Of a DNA stretch of 32,583 bases, positions 1 to 7,556 are shown in pieces (position 1 is the stretch's first letter; every line of letters starts with the position of its first letter). The position numbers were made by a program, and so were the translations under genes. The notes beneath the pieces were generated by a model, which did no database searches, was not told the DNA's origin, and saw only the letters and a program-made list of their open reading frames with translations. Source of the DNA: Gammaproteobacteria bacterium (GTDB taxonomy: Bacteria; Pseudomonadota; Gammaproteobacteria; SZUA-152). The stretch covers positions 1 through 32,583 of the forward strand of contig DRKN01000070.1 of assembly GCA_011051755.1 (NCBI GenBank), written 5' to 3'.

Positions 1-813
1 AAATGTGATTCCTGCCATACCCGACACAAGTTTGATGCCAAGGAAGCACTCGATCCCAAATCCTGTGGCACCTGTCACATGGGGCCGGATCACGCGCAGT
101 TGGAATATTACAAATCCTCGAAACACGGTGTCATATTCAATATCGAGGGTAAGGGTGTTGAAGAAGGTGGCAGAACCCCCACCTGCGTCACCTGCCACAT
201 GAAGGGAGGTAATCATGATGTGAGCCAGGGCCTGACTCTGGGCGGGGCATCACAGGGCAAGTTCATCGGCAACAAAGACTCCGGCGCAAAATACAGCAAG
301 AGCCCTAACGGTATTTTGATGAATGAAATTACCGCGGAAACCTACAAACGGGAACGGGCGAAAATGGTGGCGATTTGTATGGACTGCCATTCCAAGCGTT
401 TTGCCGAACATAAGTTGGCGGTTGCGGATGGCATTAAAATTGCCAGTGATGCCGTAGCCGGTGAAGCCATCAAGGTCATCAAAGAACTCTACAATGACGG
501 TTTATTGAATCCCATGCCGGAAGACCGGCCGGAAAACCCCTTCGTCGGCAAAAAGCTGATGTTGACCGGGCACCAGCTCTATGAACAGACATCGGGCATT
601 GAAGCCTTGTTTTTCGAATTGTATAAATTTGATCTCGTGCATGCCTGGAAAGGCGCCTACCATTTCAGTCCCGATTGGACCCACTGGTACGGCAATGCGC
701 CGATGAAACTAAAACTGTCCAGAATAAAAAACGAGGCAAACCAATTACGCCGATTGGACAAGCTGGAAAAAGAGCTTGATATCGAGGCGGAGAAGGTCGA
801 TTTCGGCGAGTAA
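1..813 (+). CDS. HAO-family octaheme cytochrome c, C-terminal half (5' end outside window)
   Basis: The reading frame is open from base 1, so the gene starts upstream; 270 residues are visible. Four CXXCH heme sites are seen at visible residues 2-6, 22-26, 62-66 and 126-130, followed by a long helical, heme-free C-terminal segment. This heme spacing and helical tail fit the C-terminal half of the hydroxylamine oxidoreductase (HAO) family, whose members are about 500-570 residues with eight hemes and form periplasmic trimers. Known family members oxidise hydroxylamine or hydrazine, or run in reverse as nitrite/hydroxylamine reductases. An aromatic motif S-P-D-W-T-H-W-Y-G lies at visible residues 223-231, in the C-terminal region where oxidative enzymes carry the tyrosine that cross-links to the catalytic P460 heme. 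Whether that tyrosine is present needs an alignment. The stop codon overlaps the next ATG by one base. The assignment to the family is good; the direction of catalysis is not known. Confidence 0.82.
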   Translation, partial: KCDSCHTRHKFDAKEALDPKSCGTCHMGPDHAQLEYYKSSKHGVIFNIEGKGVEEGGRTPTCVTCHMKGGNHDVSQGLTLGGASQGKFIGNKDSGAKYSKSPNGILMNEITAETYKRERAKMVAICMDCHSKRFAEHKLAVADGIKIASDAVAGEAIKVIKELYNDGLLNPMPEDRPENPFVGKKLMLTGHQLYEQTSGIEALFFELYKFDLVHAWKGAYHFSPDWTHWYGNAPMKLKLSRIKNEANQLRRLDKLEKELDIEAEKVDFGE

Positions 814-1478
814 TGCAGATGAAGCCGCTCGTGACTTTCCTGTGCCTTCTCGCTACAAGCCTGGCCATACAGGCGAAGGAACTGCCGCGTGCCGAGAGCT
901 GTGGGAGCTGTCATGTGTACAATTTTGACACATGGCAGGATTCCGCGCATGCCAATTCAGCGGACAGCCAGGAATTCCGCCGCTGCCTGGAAGACTATCT
1001 GGAAGAAAAGCAAACCAATAATGGTACCTATTGCTTCGAATGCCATGCCCCCGGAATAGTGATCAGCGGTAATGCCTTTACCGCGACAAGTAATATCGTC
1101 AAAGCGAAGGGGCATCGCGATGGCGTCACCTGTGTCATGTGTCACAGCGTTGAATCTGTCGTCAATGGCCAGGCAATCTATGACCCTGGAGACATTCATG
1201 GTTATCACAGCGTCACGGATCTGAAATCCGTCAAAAGAGCGGCATTGTGCTCGACCTGCCATGATGCCTATACATCCCCTGCAAAAGAAACCATTGAGCC
1301 AGGGTTTATTGAAAGCCTTATGGCAACGTTACGGGGCGCGGTCAGCACAAAGAGCGGCATCCAGACAGATCATCGCTTTGCGGCGGCTGTCGTGGCAAAC
1401 GAAAACCACTGGGCCTGCCCCGGCATATCGTTCGACGACGCCCCCATAGAGGCCCGTACAAAAGGGCGGCAGCAATGA
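813..1478 (+). CDS. Periplasmic tetraheme cytochrome c554-like protein
   Basis: This 221-residue protein has an N-terminal signal peptide (hydrophobic core about residues 5-20, likely cleavage after Gln-Ala near 21). Four CXXCH sites lie at 30-34, 74-78, 107-111 and 146-150. The first heme is followed by W-Q-D-S-A-H-A-N, the W-x-x-S-x-H-x-x-A pattern typical of the cytochrome c554/c-prime family. In ammonia oxidisers c554 is the electron acceptor encoded next to HAO, so position and size both fit. Two starts are possible: ATG at 813, overlapping the upstream stop, or ATG at 819 giving Met-Lys. The stop overlaps the next start (ATGA), implying translational coupling. The last 70 residues carry no heme site, which is odd for such a small cytochrome. 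Expected role: shuttling electrons between the HAO-like enzyme and the membrane protein encoded next. Confidence 0.8.
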   Translation: MQMKPLVTFLCLLATSLAIQAKELPRAESCGSCHVYNFDTWQDSAHANSADSQEFRRCLEDYLEEKQTNNGTYCFECHAPGIVISGNAFTATSNIVKAKGHRDGVTCVMCHSVESVVNGQAIYDPGDIHGYHSVTDLKSVKRAALCSTCHDAYTSPAKETIEPGFIESLMATLRGAVSTKSGIQTDHRFAAAVVANENHWACPGISFDDAPIEARTKGRQQ

Positions 1479-3124
1479 TACTCAGGGCCGTATATATACT
1501 GCTGTCCAGCCTGTGCTTATCCACTGCCATAGCTCAGACATCAGATATCAGCGGTGATCCCGACCGCACATCCATCGCTGCGAACAAGCACAGCGATTAT
1601 TCTGCGGAGTGTCAAAAGTGTCACGATGCCAACAAGCGTCCTGCACAATATGAATCCGTCAAATCCTGGTTAAATAGCCGCCATGCAGCGGAAGGTGTGA
1701 CGTGTATTGACTGTCATCTGAAAAAAGATCTGCAAGGCCCGGACTATTACGCAGCAATTACGGCGGAAAAACAGGAAGATGCCCATGCCGCCATGGTGGA
1801 AAGACCTGGAAGCAAGAAAAACAAGGCCTATTTCATCGATATTTGTGGAAGTTGCCATGAGGACAGACTGAACGAATTCAAGGACAGTGTGCATGGCCTG
1901 GCAAAGACACAGGGCGAAACACCGGGTGTCAGCTGTATTGATTGTCACGACCCCCACTCAGCACCATTGGTCAGCAGTAAATCATCCAAGCTCTACCGCG
2001 GCAGTGACGTGAAGACCTGCGGAAGATGCCACAAGGATGCGCGTAATTCCTATATGCAGACCTTTCACGGCAAGCAATTTCATTTGGGAAACACCCTGGC
2101 GCCGACATGCATATACTGCCATCGGGGCCATGAACTACCGATGGACAATCCCGCTTCATTTATTCACGCCGATAATGTCGGTGGTCTATGTGCGGGCTGC
2201 CATGGTGAAGCCGTGAACGCCGGCCTTGGCGCAGATGCCATCCTGATACAAAACCTAAGCCAGGACTCCACACGGAAAGTAACGCATTTCAGAGACCCTG
2301 TAAGCGCCGGGCCATTCTCGATCGCCTCCCTGATCAACTCCACCTACCTTTCCATGATCATTGGCATTGTCGGCTTCTTCACCCTGCTTTCAACCCGTGA
2401 TTACATAAAAAAAACCAAGGACAACGCCACCATAGATAGTGCGCGGAAAAAGAGCGTTAAACGTTTTTCTTTATCCTGGCGACTGCAACATTTTTTCTGG
2501 GCCCTCTCTTTTATTATTTTAGCCGCGACAGGGCTGTCACTGAAATTTCCTGAGTCCGTTCTGTCGGAGGCTGCTGTTTGGCTATCAGGCGGAGAAGAAA
2601 TGCGCTCTGTCATTCACCGCATTGCGGCCATTGTATTTATGCTGCTCGCAGTGATTCATCTACTGCCTTATCTGCTAAAACTAAAACCACCGGGCAAAAT
2701 ATTTCTGTCCAAGAAAGATTTAATCGATGCATTTTTGCATACCAGTTATTTGTTTGGACGAGCAGAGAAAATGCCACTGATGTACCGCTACACCTGGTAT
2801 CAAAAAGTGGAATACTGGGCCACGGTTATTGGTGGATTCATCGTCATATCAACGGGGCTTGTGATGTGGAACTTTTCTCCGCTCGCCAGTCAAATTCCCG
2901 TTGAGATTGTTTTTTATGCCCAATTGATTCACGGCTGGGAAGCAATCTTGGCGGTACTGGTCATCTTCGTACAGCACTTCTACCATGTATTCCTCAATCC
3001 CGATGTTTTTCCCATGGACAAGTCCTGGCTAACCGGCAGAACGAATCTCACTGTCATGAAACATGACCACCCGCTTGAACTGATGGAGATTGAGTCGAAA
3101 GAGAGGAAATCCGATGAGAAATAA
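1475..3124 (+). CDS. Heptaheme cytochrome c fused to cytochrome b561-type membrane domain (putative quinone-linked electron conduit)
   Basis: The 549-residue product has a signal peptide (residues 1-20). A periplasmic domain follows with seven CXXCH sites at 46, 77, 124, 154, 182, 212 and 239, then a transmembrane helix at about 287-305. The C-terminal domain has four more helices at about 337-357, 380-402, 447-467 and 484-506. Histidines at 339, 381, 395, 486, 501 and 504 lie in or beside helices 1, 2 and 4 of that domain, the arrangement seen in di-heme cytochrome b subunits of formate dehydrogenases and Ni-Fe hydrogenases. I infer that it exchanges electrons between the quinone pool and the periplasmic multiheme proteins, the job done by NrfH or cM552 in other nitrogen systems, but with a different architecture. 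The ATG overlaps the preceding stop by four bases and the C-terminus overlaps the next gene. Direction of electron flow is unknown. Confidence 0.82.
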   Translation: MILRAVYILLSSLCLSTAIAQTSDISGDPDRTSIAANKHSDYSAECQKCHDANKRPAQYESVKSWLNSRHAAEGVTCIDCHLKKDLQGPDYYAAITAEKQEDAHAAMVERPGSKKNKAYFIDICGSCHEDRLNEFKDSVHGLAKTQGETPGVSCIDCHDPHSAPLVSSKSSKLYRGSDVKTCGRCHKDARNSYMQTFHGKQFHLGNTLAPTCIYCHRGHELPMDNPASFIHADNVGGLCAGCHGEAVNAGLGADAILIQNLSQDSTRKVTHFRDPVSAGPFSIASLINSTYLSMIIGIVGFFTLLSTRDYIKKTKDNATIDSARKKSVKRFSLSWRLQHFFWALSFIILAATGLSLKFPESVLSEAAVWLSGGEEMRSVIHRIAAIVFMLLAVIHLLPYLLKLKPPGKIFLSKKDLIDAFLHTSYLFGRAEKMPLMYRYTWYQKVEYWATVIGGFIVISTGLVMWNFSPLASQIPVEIVFYAQLIHGWEAILAVLVIFVQHFYHVFLNPDVFPMDKSWLTGRTNLTVMKHDHPLELMEIESKERKSDEK

Positions 3125-3656
3125 TGTAACTCGACGGATCCTGTTGACGGCGACACTGCTCATGTTTTTGTTGCCGGTTGCCGTGGTGGCCGCTGATGAA
3201 AGTTGCGTGCGCTGCCATTTGCATAGCGAGCTTGCGGATGATTTCGCGGCGTCGTCCCATGAAACACATACCCTGGCCGGCTTCCATGGCGCCGTATTCA
3301 GAGAAAGAGACAGGGATTCAGGCTGCGAAGCCTGCCATCGATCCCAGCAGAACAGAGGAAAATTTCCATCCAAAAAGGTCTGCCTCGGCTGCCACACGCG
3401 CGGCAAGGCGGGACAGGGTGATCGAAATGTCGTCTTTCATGCAGAAGAAAAACACTGGCCGATGGATGAAATTTCATGCACCACCTGCCACAAGGGACAT
3501 ACGCCGGGAAACCGCCTGATCAAATTTCTTTCCGCCGATGCCATCGATACCTGCCAACAATGTCACAAAAAAAGCTTCAGATCAGTTGCAACCTCTCCAA
3601 AACCGGGCCCACTGATGCCTGAAGAAAAATCGGACAATTATTATGAACAAAACTAG
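3114..3656 (+). CDS. Periplasmic pentaheme cytochrome c
   Basis: I chose the ATG at 3114 because GAGAGG lies about seven bases upstream and the protein then opens with a clean signal peptide (basic start, hydrophobic residues 9-25, likely cleavage in A-V-V-A-A near 26). The upstream ATG at 3090 lies deeper in the preceding gene. The 180-residue product has five CXXCH sites at 31, 71, 90, 122 and 147. The fourth is followed by K-G-H-T, as often seen in NrfB/DmsE/MtrA-like multiheme proteins, and scattered His residues could be distal ligands. It overlaps the previous gene by 11 bases and precedes the Amt gene by 17. A soluble electron carrier for the HAO-like enzyme or the heptaheme-b protein is the simplest role. 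I do not recognise a precise named family. Confidence 0.78.
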   Translation: MRNNVTRRILLTATLLMFLLPVAVVAADESCVRCHLHSELADDFAASSHETHTLAGFHGAVFRERDRDSGCEACHRSQQNRGKFPSKKVCLGCHTRGKAGQGDRNVVFHAEEKHWPMDEISCTTCHKGHTPGNRLIKFLSADAIDTCQQCHKKSFRSVATSPKPGPLMPEEKSDNYYEQN

Positions 3657-3673
3657 ACAAGAGGTTATCGACA

Positions 3674-4972
3674 ATGATTTCTACTGAAAATATAGCGATT
3701 ATTGCGATATCGCTCGATACCGTGTGGATCATACTCGCGGCGGTTCTGGTCTTCATGATGAATGCGGGCTTCGGCATGCTGGAGGCGGGGCTTTGCCGAG
3801 CAAAAAATACTGTCAACATCTTTGCAAAAAACATCGTTATATTTGCCATTGCAAGTCTGAGTTTCTGGTTGGTGGGTTTTGGTTTAATGTTTGGCGATGG
3901 GAACTCCTTCATGGGCACCACCGGTTGGATGCTGTCAGGGGAAGACAACAGCCCGGCAATTGGTGAACATTATTTTGGTGATTACAGCGCCCTCGGTTGG
4001 GCGGCGCTGCCACTTTATGCAAAAGTATTCTTTCAGCTCATGTTTGTCGCAGCCTCGGCGCACATTGTCTCAGGTGCGGTTTCAGAAAGAATAAAATTTT
4101 TCGCCTTCATTGCCTTTTCTATCGTGCTTGTCGCGATTATTTATCCGATTGTCGGGCACTGGGCATGGGGTGGTGGATGGCTTGGTGATATCGGTTTTAT
4201 CGATTTTGCCGGCTCCACGGTTGTTCACTCGGTCGGTGGATGGGCTGCACTCACGGGCGCCATCGTGTTAGGTGCACGGGCAAAGAAATTTACCCGTGAT
4301 GGCAAGGTCATGCCCATACCGGGCCACAATCAGGCCATGGCGGTATTGGGAATGTTTTTTCTATGGTTCGGGTGGTTCGGATTTAACGCTGGAAGCGCCA
4401 TGACAGCGGGCAGTGACATTATTGCAACGGTCGCGTTGAACACAACACTGGCCGCCGCAGCCGGCGTGCTTAGCGCCATGATTGCCGCCGAAGTCCTTAT
4501 TGGCAAACCCGACCTGAGCATGATCATCAATGGCTCACTGGCCGGCCTGGTTGCCATTACCGCCGGCTGTGCCGATGTCAGTGCAGGTGGCGCCGTGCTC
4601 ATTGGTCTTACCGCCGGGGTATTGGTTGTCTATTTCATCATGCTGCTGGACAAACGCCGCATCGATGACCCGGTTGGCGCGATCCCGGTGCACCTCATCA
4701 ATGGCATCTGGGGAACATTGGCTGTAGGCCTGTTCAGTCTGGAAAGTGGATTCTTATATACCGGCGACCTTTCATTGCTTATTGTCCAGATGACAGGGGT
4801 ACTGGCAATCGCCGGTTTTGTAGGTATTGGCAGTTATTTTATCTGGCGCATTATCAGTCTGCTGATGGGTGGACTCCGCGTCAGCCAGGAAGAAGAGGAC
4901 ATTGGCCTTGATATCAGCGAGCACGGGATGGAAGCATATCCCAGTAGCTCCGGGCCCAAAAGCCTTTATTAA
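3674..4972 (+). CDS. amt: Amt/Rh-family ammonium channel
   Basis: This is a 432-residue polytopic protein with the full Amt layout of about eleven helices. Conserved features are visible: the stretch V-S-G-A-V-S-E-R-I-K (132-141), the D-F-A-G motif with the structural Asp at 177, the twin pore histidines at 185 and 340, the W-F-G-W-F-G-F-N-A-G segment (231-240) containing a gate phenylalanine, and G-I-W-G-T-L-A-V-G after the second histidine. The usual D-F-A-G-G reads D-F-A-G-S. It conducts ammonium/ammonia across the inner membrane. AGAGG at 3659-3663 precedes the ATG. No GlnK gene follows, unlike the standard glnK-amt pair. Instead the gene sits inside a multiheme nitrogen-redox operon, suggesting that ammonium is either the substrate or the product of the pathway. 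Confidence 0.95.
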   Translation: MISTENIAIIAISLDTVWIILAAVLVFMMNAGFGMLEAGLCRAKNTVNIFAKNIVIFAIASLSFWLVGFGLMFGDGNSFMGTTGWMLSGEDNSPAIGEHYFGDYSALGWAALPLYAKVFFQLMFVAASAHIVSGAVSERIKFFAFIAFSIVLVAIIYPIVGHWAWGGGWLGDIGFIDFAGSTVVHSVGGWAALTGAIVLGARAKKFTRDGKVMPIPGHNQAMAVLGMFFLWFGWFGFNAGSAMTAGSDIIATVALNTTLAAAAGVLSAMIAAEVLIGKPDLSMIINGSLAGLVAITAGCADVSAGGAVLIGLTAGVLVVYFIMLLDKRRIDDPVGAIPVHLINGIWGTLAVGLFSLESGFLYTGDLSLLIVQMTGVLAIAGFVGIGSYFIWRIISLLMGGLRVSQEEEDIGLDISEHGMEAYPSSSGPKSLY

Positions 4973-5017
4973 AGGCCACAGGCTTTTGACCTGGATCACG
5001 TTGAAAGGAGAATTGAA

Positions 5018-5680
5018 GTGGGCTGGTTAATATTCTTTTTTGCCTGGATCTTGTTTCTTTGGCTCTATCGCTACAGTGAACGGAATAAGCAACTCCGGGC
5101 ACAGTCCATGCAGGATGACAAGCATCTGGACTACACATCGATAAAACATGATTTTGATGACAGCATGAAATCATTCAATAGCGCTGAAGATTTCAAGTCG
5201 CGACTTGCACATATCGACTGCGCCATCGAGCATCTTGAAAAAATGGAAGCGATGCTGCCTGGAAAGCATGCAGCAGAAAAACTCCCTCAATTGCTCTCAT
5301 TAAAACAAGCGCTAACCCACTCAGATATCAAAAACCAATTTCAGGAATCGATGCGAAAGGCCCGCAACACCACCAGCAGCGTCGCCAAAGTCAATCATGC
5401 CACGGCTGCACAGGCCATCCTGAGTGAAGGGTTAAAACTGGGCCTCGATGAAGAGACTCTGAGCGCTGAAATTGAGGAATCCAGTGATTTCATCAACCAG
5501 TTGCAGTATGACGAATATCTCGCCAAGGCCAGCAAGGAAGAGGCAAAGGGAAACAAAAAAGGGGCTATCGACCAGTACCAGGTGGCATTGTATTTCCTCA
5601 AGATGACTCACCGGGAAAATGAAAAACAGAACGCCCTGGTGACTGAGATCGAGAACAAATTACAGGATTTGAATAACTGA
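5018..5680 (+). CDS. Membrane-anchored helical protein of unknown function
   Basis: The start is GTG at 5018, supported by AAAGGAG at 5004-5010 with seven bases spacing. The 220-residue product begins with one hydrophobic helix rich in Phe, Leu and Trp (residues 2-17), then Tyr-Arg-Tyr, predicting an N-terminal anchor with the rest probably cytoplasmic. The remainder is charged and helical, with no cysteine pairs or heme sites. A stretch around residues 165-195 (E-E-A-K-G-N-K-K-G-A-I-D-Q-Y-Q-V-A-L) resembles one tetratricopeptide repeat. I do not recognise the family. It lies 45 bases after amt and 47 before the SPFH gene on the same strand, so it probably belongs to the same operon and may assist the SPFH protein or assembly of the membrane complex. 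Confidence 0.72.
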   Translation: MGWLIFFFAWILFLWLYRYSERNKQLRAQSMQDDKHLDYTSIKHDFDDSMKSFNSAEDFKSRLAHIDCAIEHLEKMEAMLPGKHAAEKLPQLLSLKQALTHSDIKNQFQESMRKARNTTSSVAKVNHATAAQAILSEGLKLGLDEETLSAEIEESSDFINQLQYDEYLAKASKEEAKGNKKGAIDQYQVALYFLKMTHRENEKQNALVTEIENKLQDLNN

Positions 5681-5727
5681 TATTTATACATGAGTCAATG
5701 CGATGTATATGAAGAGTGGAGATAGCC

Positions 5728-7179
5728 ATGGAAACCAATGAAACGCAGGGCACGATGAACAATCTTGGAGAAAAAATGAAGCAGGCCGGCCTTCCGGGGA
5801 AGGTGGTGTTGGGCAGCTTACTTGCGGCTGTTCTTGTTGCCGGTGCTGCAACCGGCCTCCTGGAAACCAATGAGGCCGGCCATATTACCGTTAAACAATC
5901 GCTTTTGACCGGTGATGTTTCAATCATCTCTGAGCCAGGCCTGTTCTGCCAGTGTTTTGGCAGCATCACAAAATATCACGAAGCAGGCACGGTCAAGTTT
6001 GCACAAATGAATATCGATAAAGACGACAAAGGAATGCCAATTGCCAGACCGACAAAGGCTAAGGAAAAAAATCCGGAAATTTCTACTGACATCGAAGTGC
6101 GGTTTAACGATGGTGGATTGGGGTGGATATCGGTAATGACCATGTTTGACCTCCCCGCCGACAAAGAAAAACTGAGCCTTATCCACCAAAAATTCAGGAA
6201 TTATACCAACCTTATAGAGACAGGCATCAAACCCACCATCGAAGAGTCCGTTGTTCTCACCGCCGCACTGATGAATTCTGGTGAATCATACACCACCAAA
6301 CGAGCTATTTTCTCCGAATGGGCACGGGATCAGCTAACCAAAGGCACCTATATTACTGAAGAAATCAGCCGCTCAGAACAGGACGGAGGATCAATCGGCG
6401 ACCTCAGTGAAAGCAATGTTGTACAGGTAAAAACAGAAAACGGTGTCAAACTTCAGAACGAAAACCCCCTTGAGCGCTACGGCATAAAATTCAAGCAATT
6501 CCAGATCACCAACATTCGTTATGAAGAAGCGACAGAAAATCTCATTAAAACCAAGAGAGAAGCGCTTCAGCAGACCATCGTTGCCAAGATAGCTGCCGAG
6601 CGGGCAAAACAGGAAAGATTGGCCGCGGAAGAATTTGGCAAAAAGAAAGTAAAAATCGCCGAATATGAGGCCATGGTAAAAATGAAAAAGGCCGAAGTTT
6701 CCGCGGAAGAAGAAAAAACCGTGGCAATCATCAATGCCGAACGAAAACTCGCTGTCGCGAAAGTCACCAAACAACAGGATCTTGGTGCCGCCAACAAAAA
6801 AGTTGAGCTGGCCAAACTTGACAAGGCCAAGGCCATTATCGCTTCTGAAAAAGAAGTCACCATGGCCAAGCTGAACGTCCAGGCCGCCAAACACAATAAA
6901 GAAGCCTATATTCTTGAGGGTCAAGGGCTCGGGGAACAAAAGCGCCTGATCTACGAGGCAGATGGCGCCCTGCAACAGAAACTGGACGCCTATGTCAAGG
7001 TGATGACCGTACTGTCCAAGGAGCTTGGCAAGCAAAAATGGGTGCCTGACATCACAATGAATGGCAGTGACGCACATGGGGTAGCCGATGGCAATGCGGC
7101 AGCTGGCTTTATGAATTTGTGGATGATGAAGACCACGCAAGATCTTGGCGTTGAAATGATGGGGAATAAGAAGAAATAA
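5728..7179 (+). CDS. SPFH/band 7 (prohibitin- or flotillin-like) membrane scaffold protein
   Basis: ATG at 5728 is preferred over GTG at 5716 because GTGGAG (5716-5721) makes a good ribosome binding site for it. The 483-residue protein has a short N-terminus, one transmembrane helix at about 25-45, and a band 7-like domain over about 48-265 that includes an insertion of charged residues. A long Ala/Lys/Glu-rich coiled coil follows at about 265-415, then a conserved-looking G-E-Q-K-R-L-I-Y-E-A-D-G-A-L segment. SPFH proteins form large ring or cage oligomers in membranes that organise lipid domains or control proteases such as FtsH. As last gene of the multiheme/Amt operon it may organise the membrane complex; that is inference. 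The usual NfeD or protease partner gene is not next to it. Confidence 0.82.
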   Translation: METNETQGTMNNLGEKMKQAGLPGKVVLGSLLAAVLVAGAATGLLETNEAGHITVKQSLLTGDVSIISEPGLFCQCFGSITKYHEAGTVKFAQMNIDKDDKGMPIARPTKAKEKNPEISTDIEVRFNDGGLGWISVMTMFDLPADKEKLSLIHQKFRNYTNLIETGIKPTIEESVVLTAALMNSGESYTTKRAIFSEWARDQLTKGTYITEEISRSEQDGGSIGDLSESNVVQVKTENGVKLQNENPLERYGIKFKQFQITNIRYEEATENLIKTKREALQQTIVAKIAAERAKQERLAAEEFGKKKVKIAEYEAMVKMKKAEVSAEEEKTVAIINAERKLAVAKVTKQQDLGAANKKVELAKLDKAKAIIASEKEVTMAKLNVQAAKHNKEAYILEGQGLGEQKRLIYEADGALQQKLDAYVKVMTVLSKELGKQKWVPDITMNGSDAHGVADGNAAAGFMNLWMMKTTQDLGVEMMGNKKK

Positions 7180-7556
7180 ACTACCTGTTGAAAAACCATG
7201 TAGGGTGGGCACGTTTTATGTGCCCACGCGGTTGGTGCATATTCCGCGTGGGCATGAAAAACCTGCCCACCCTACCAAGCTTTCTCTCATTTGTATTGCA
7301 ATTGCCCTGTTAGAAGCCTAAGGACAGAAAATACCACTATTTGAATAAAAGATAATAAACTCTTAGCTACTAAAGGTGGTTTTAACCCAATTAATGGAAA
7401 ATAAAGAACCTACTTTTGCTAGACGAAGACGGGCTGAAGAAGACGACTACATGGATGCAGAGGGTAGAGCGGCTCAGGAGATAAGGCCAGGATGCAGGGT
7501 CAGGAAGTTATTTCGTGCACGCCTCTAAAAGTCGGCACTGGTTTTAGTTTTGTCCC
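7180..7556. other. Intergenic stretch with repeat and decayed sequence
   Basis: After the SPFH stop codon comes a nested palindromic repeat (7200-7275), then about 280 AT-rich bases with no convincing gene. A 44-codon open frame at 7394-7528 (plus strand) has no ribosome binding site and no recognisable product. The stretch lies between the operon end and a Fic-derived gene remnant, and looks like degraded accessory DNA. Confidence 0.6.
7200..7275. repeat. Nested palindromic repeat, possibly also the operon terminator
   Basis: The outer arms are perfect 12-bp inverted repeats: GTAGGGTGGGCA at 7200-7211 and TGCCCACCCTAC at 7264-7275. Inside lies a second perfect 11-bp pair: TGCCCACGCGG at 7221-7231 and CCGCGTGGGCA at 7244-7254. 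The two pairs share the TGCCCAC core, so several hairpins are possible. Elements beginning GTAGGGTGGGCA are a familiar dispersed intergenic repeat type in proteobacterial genomes. It begins 20 bases after the SPFH stop and could fold as a transcription terminator, though no T-run follows. Confidence 0.8.

Noticed and set aside
6391-7212. 273-codon minus-strand frame opposite the SPFH gene
   Set aside because: It is Phe/Leu-rich because it mirrors the Lys/Glu-rich coiled coil of the SPFH protein.
7394-7528. 44-codon plus-strand frame in the junction region
   Set aside because: No ribosome binding site, no recognisable product, and it lies in decayed sequence.
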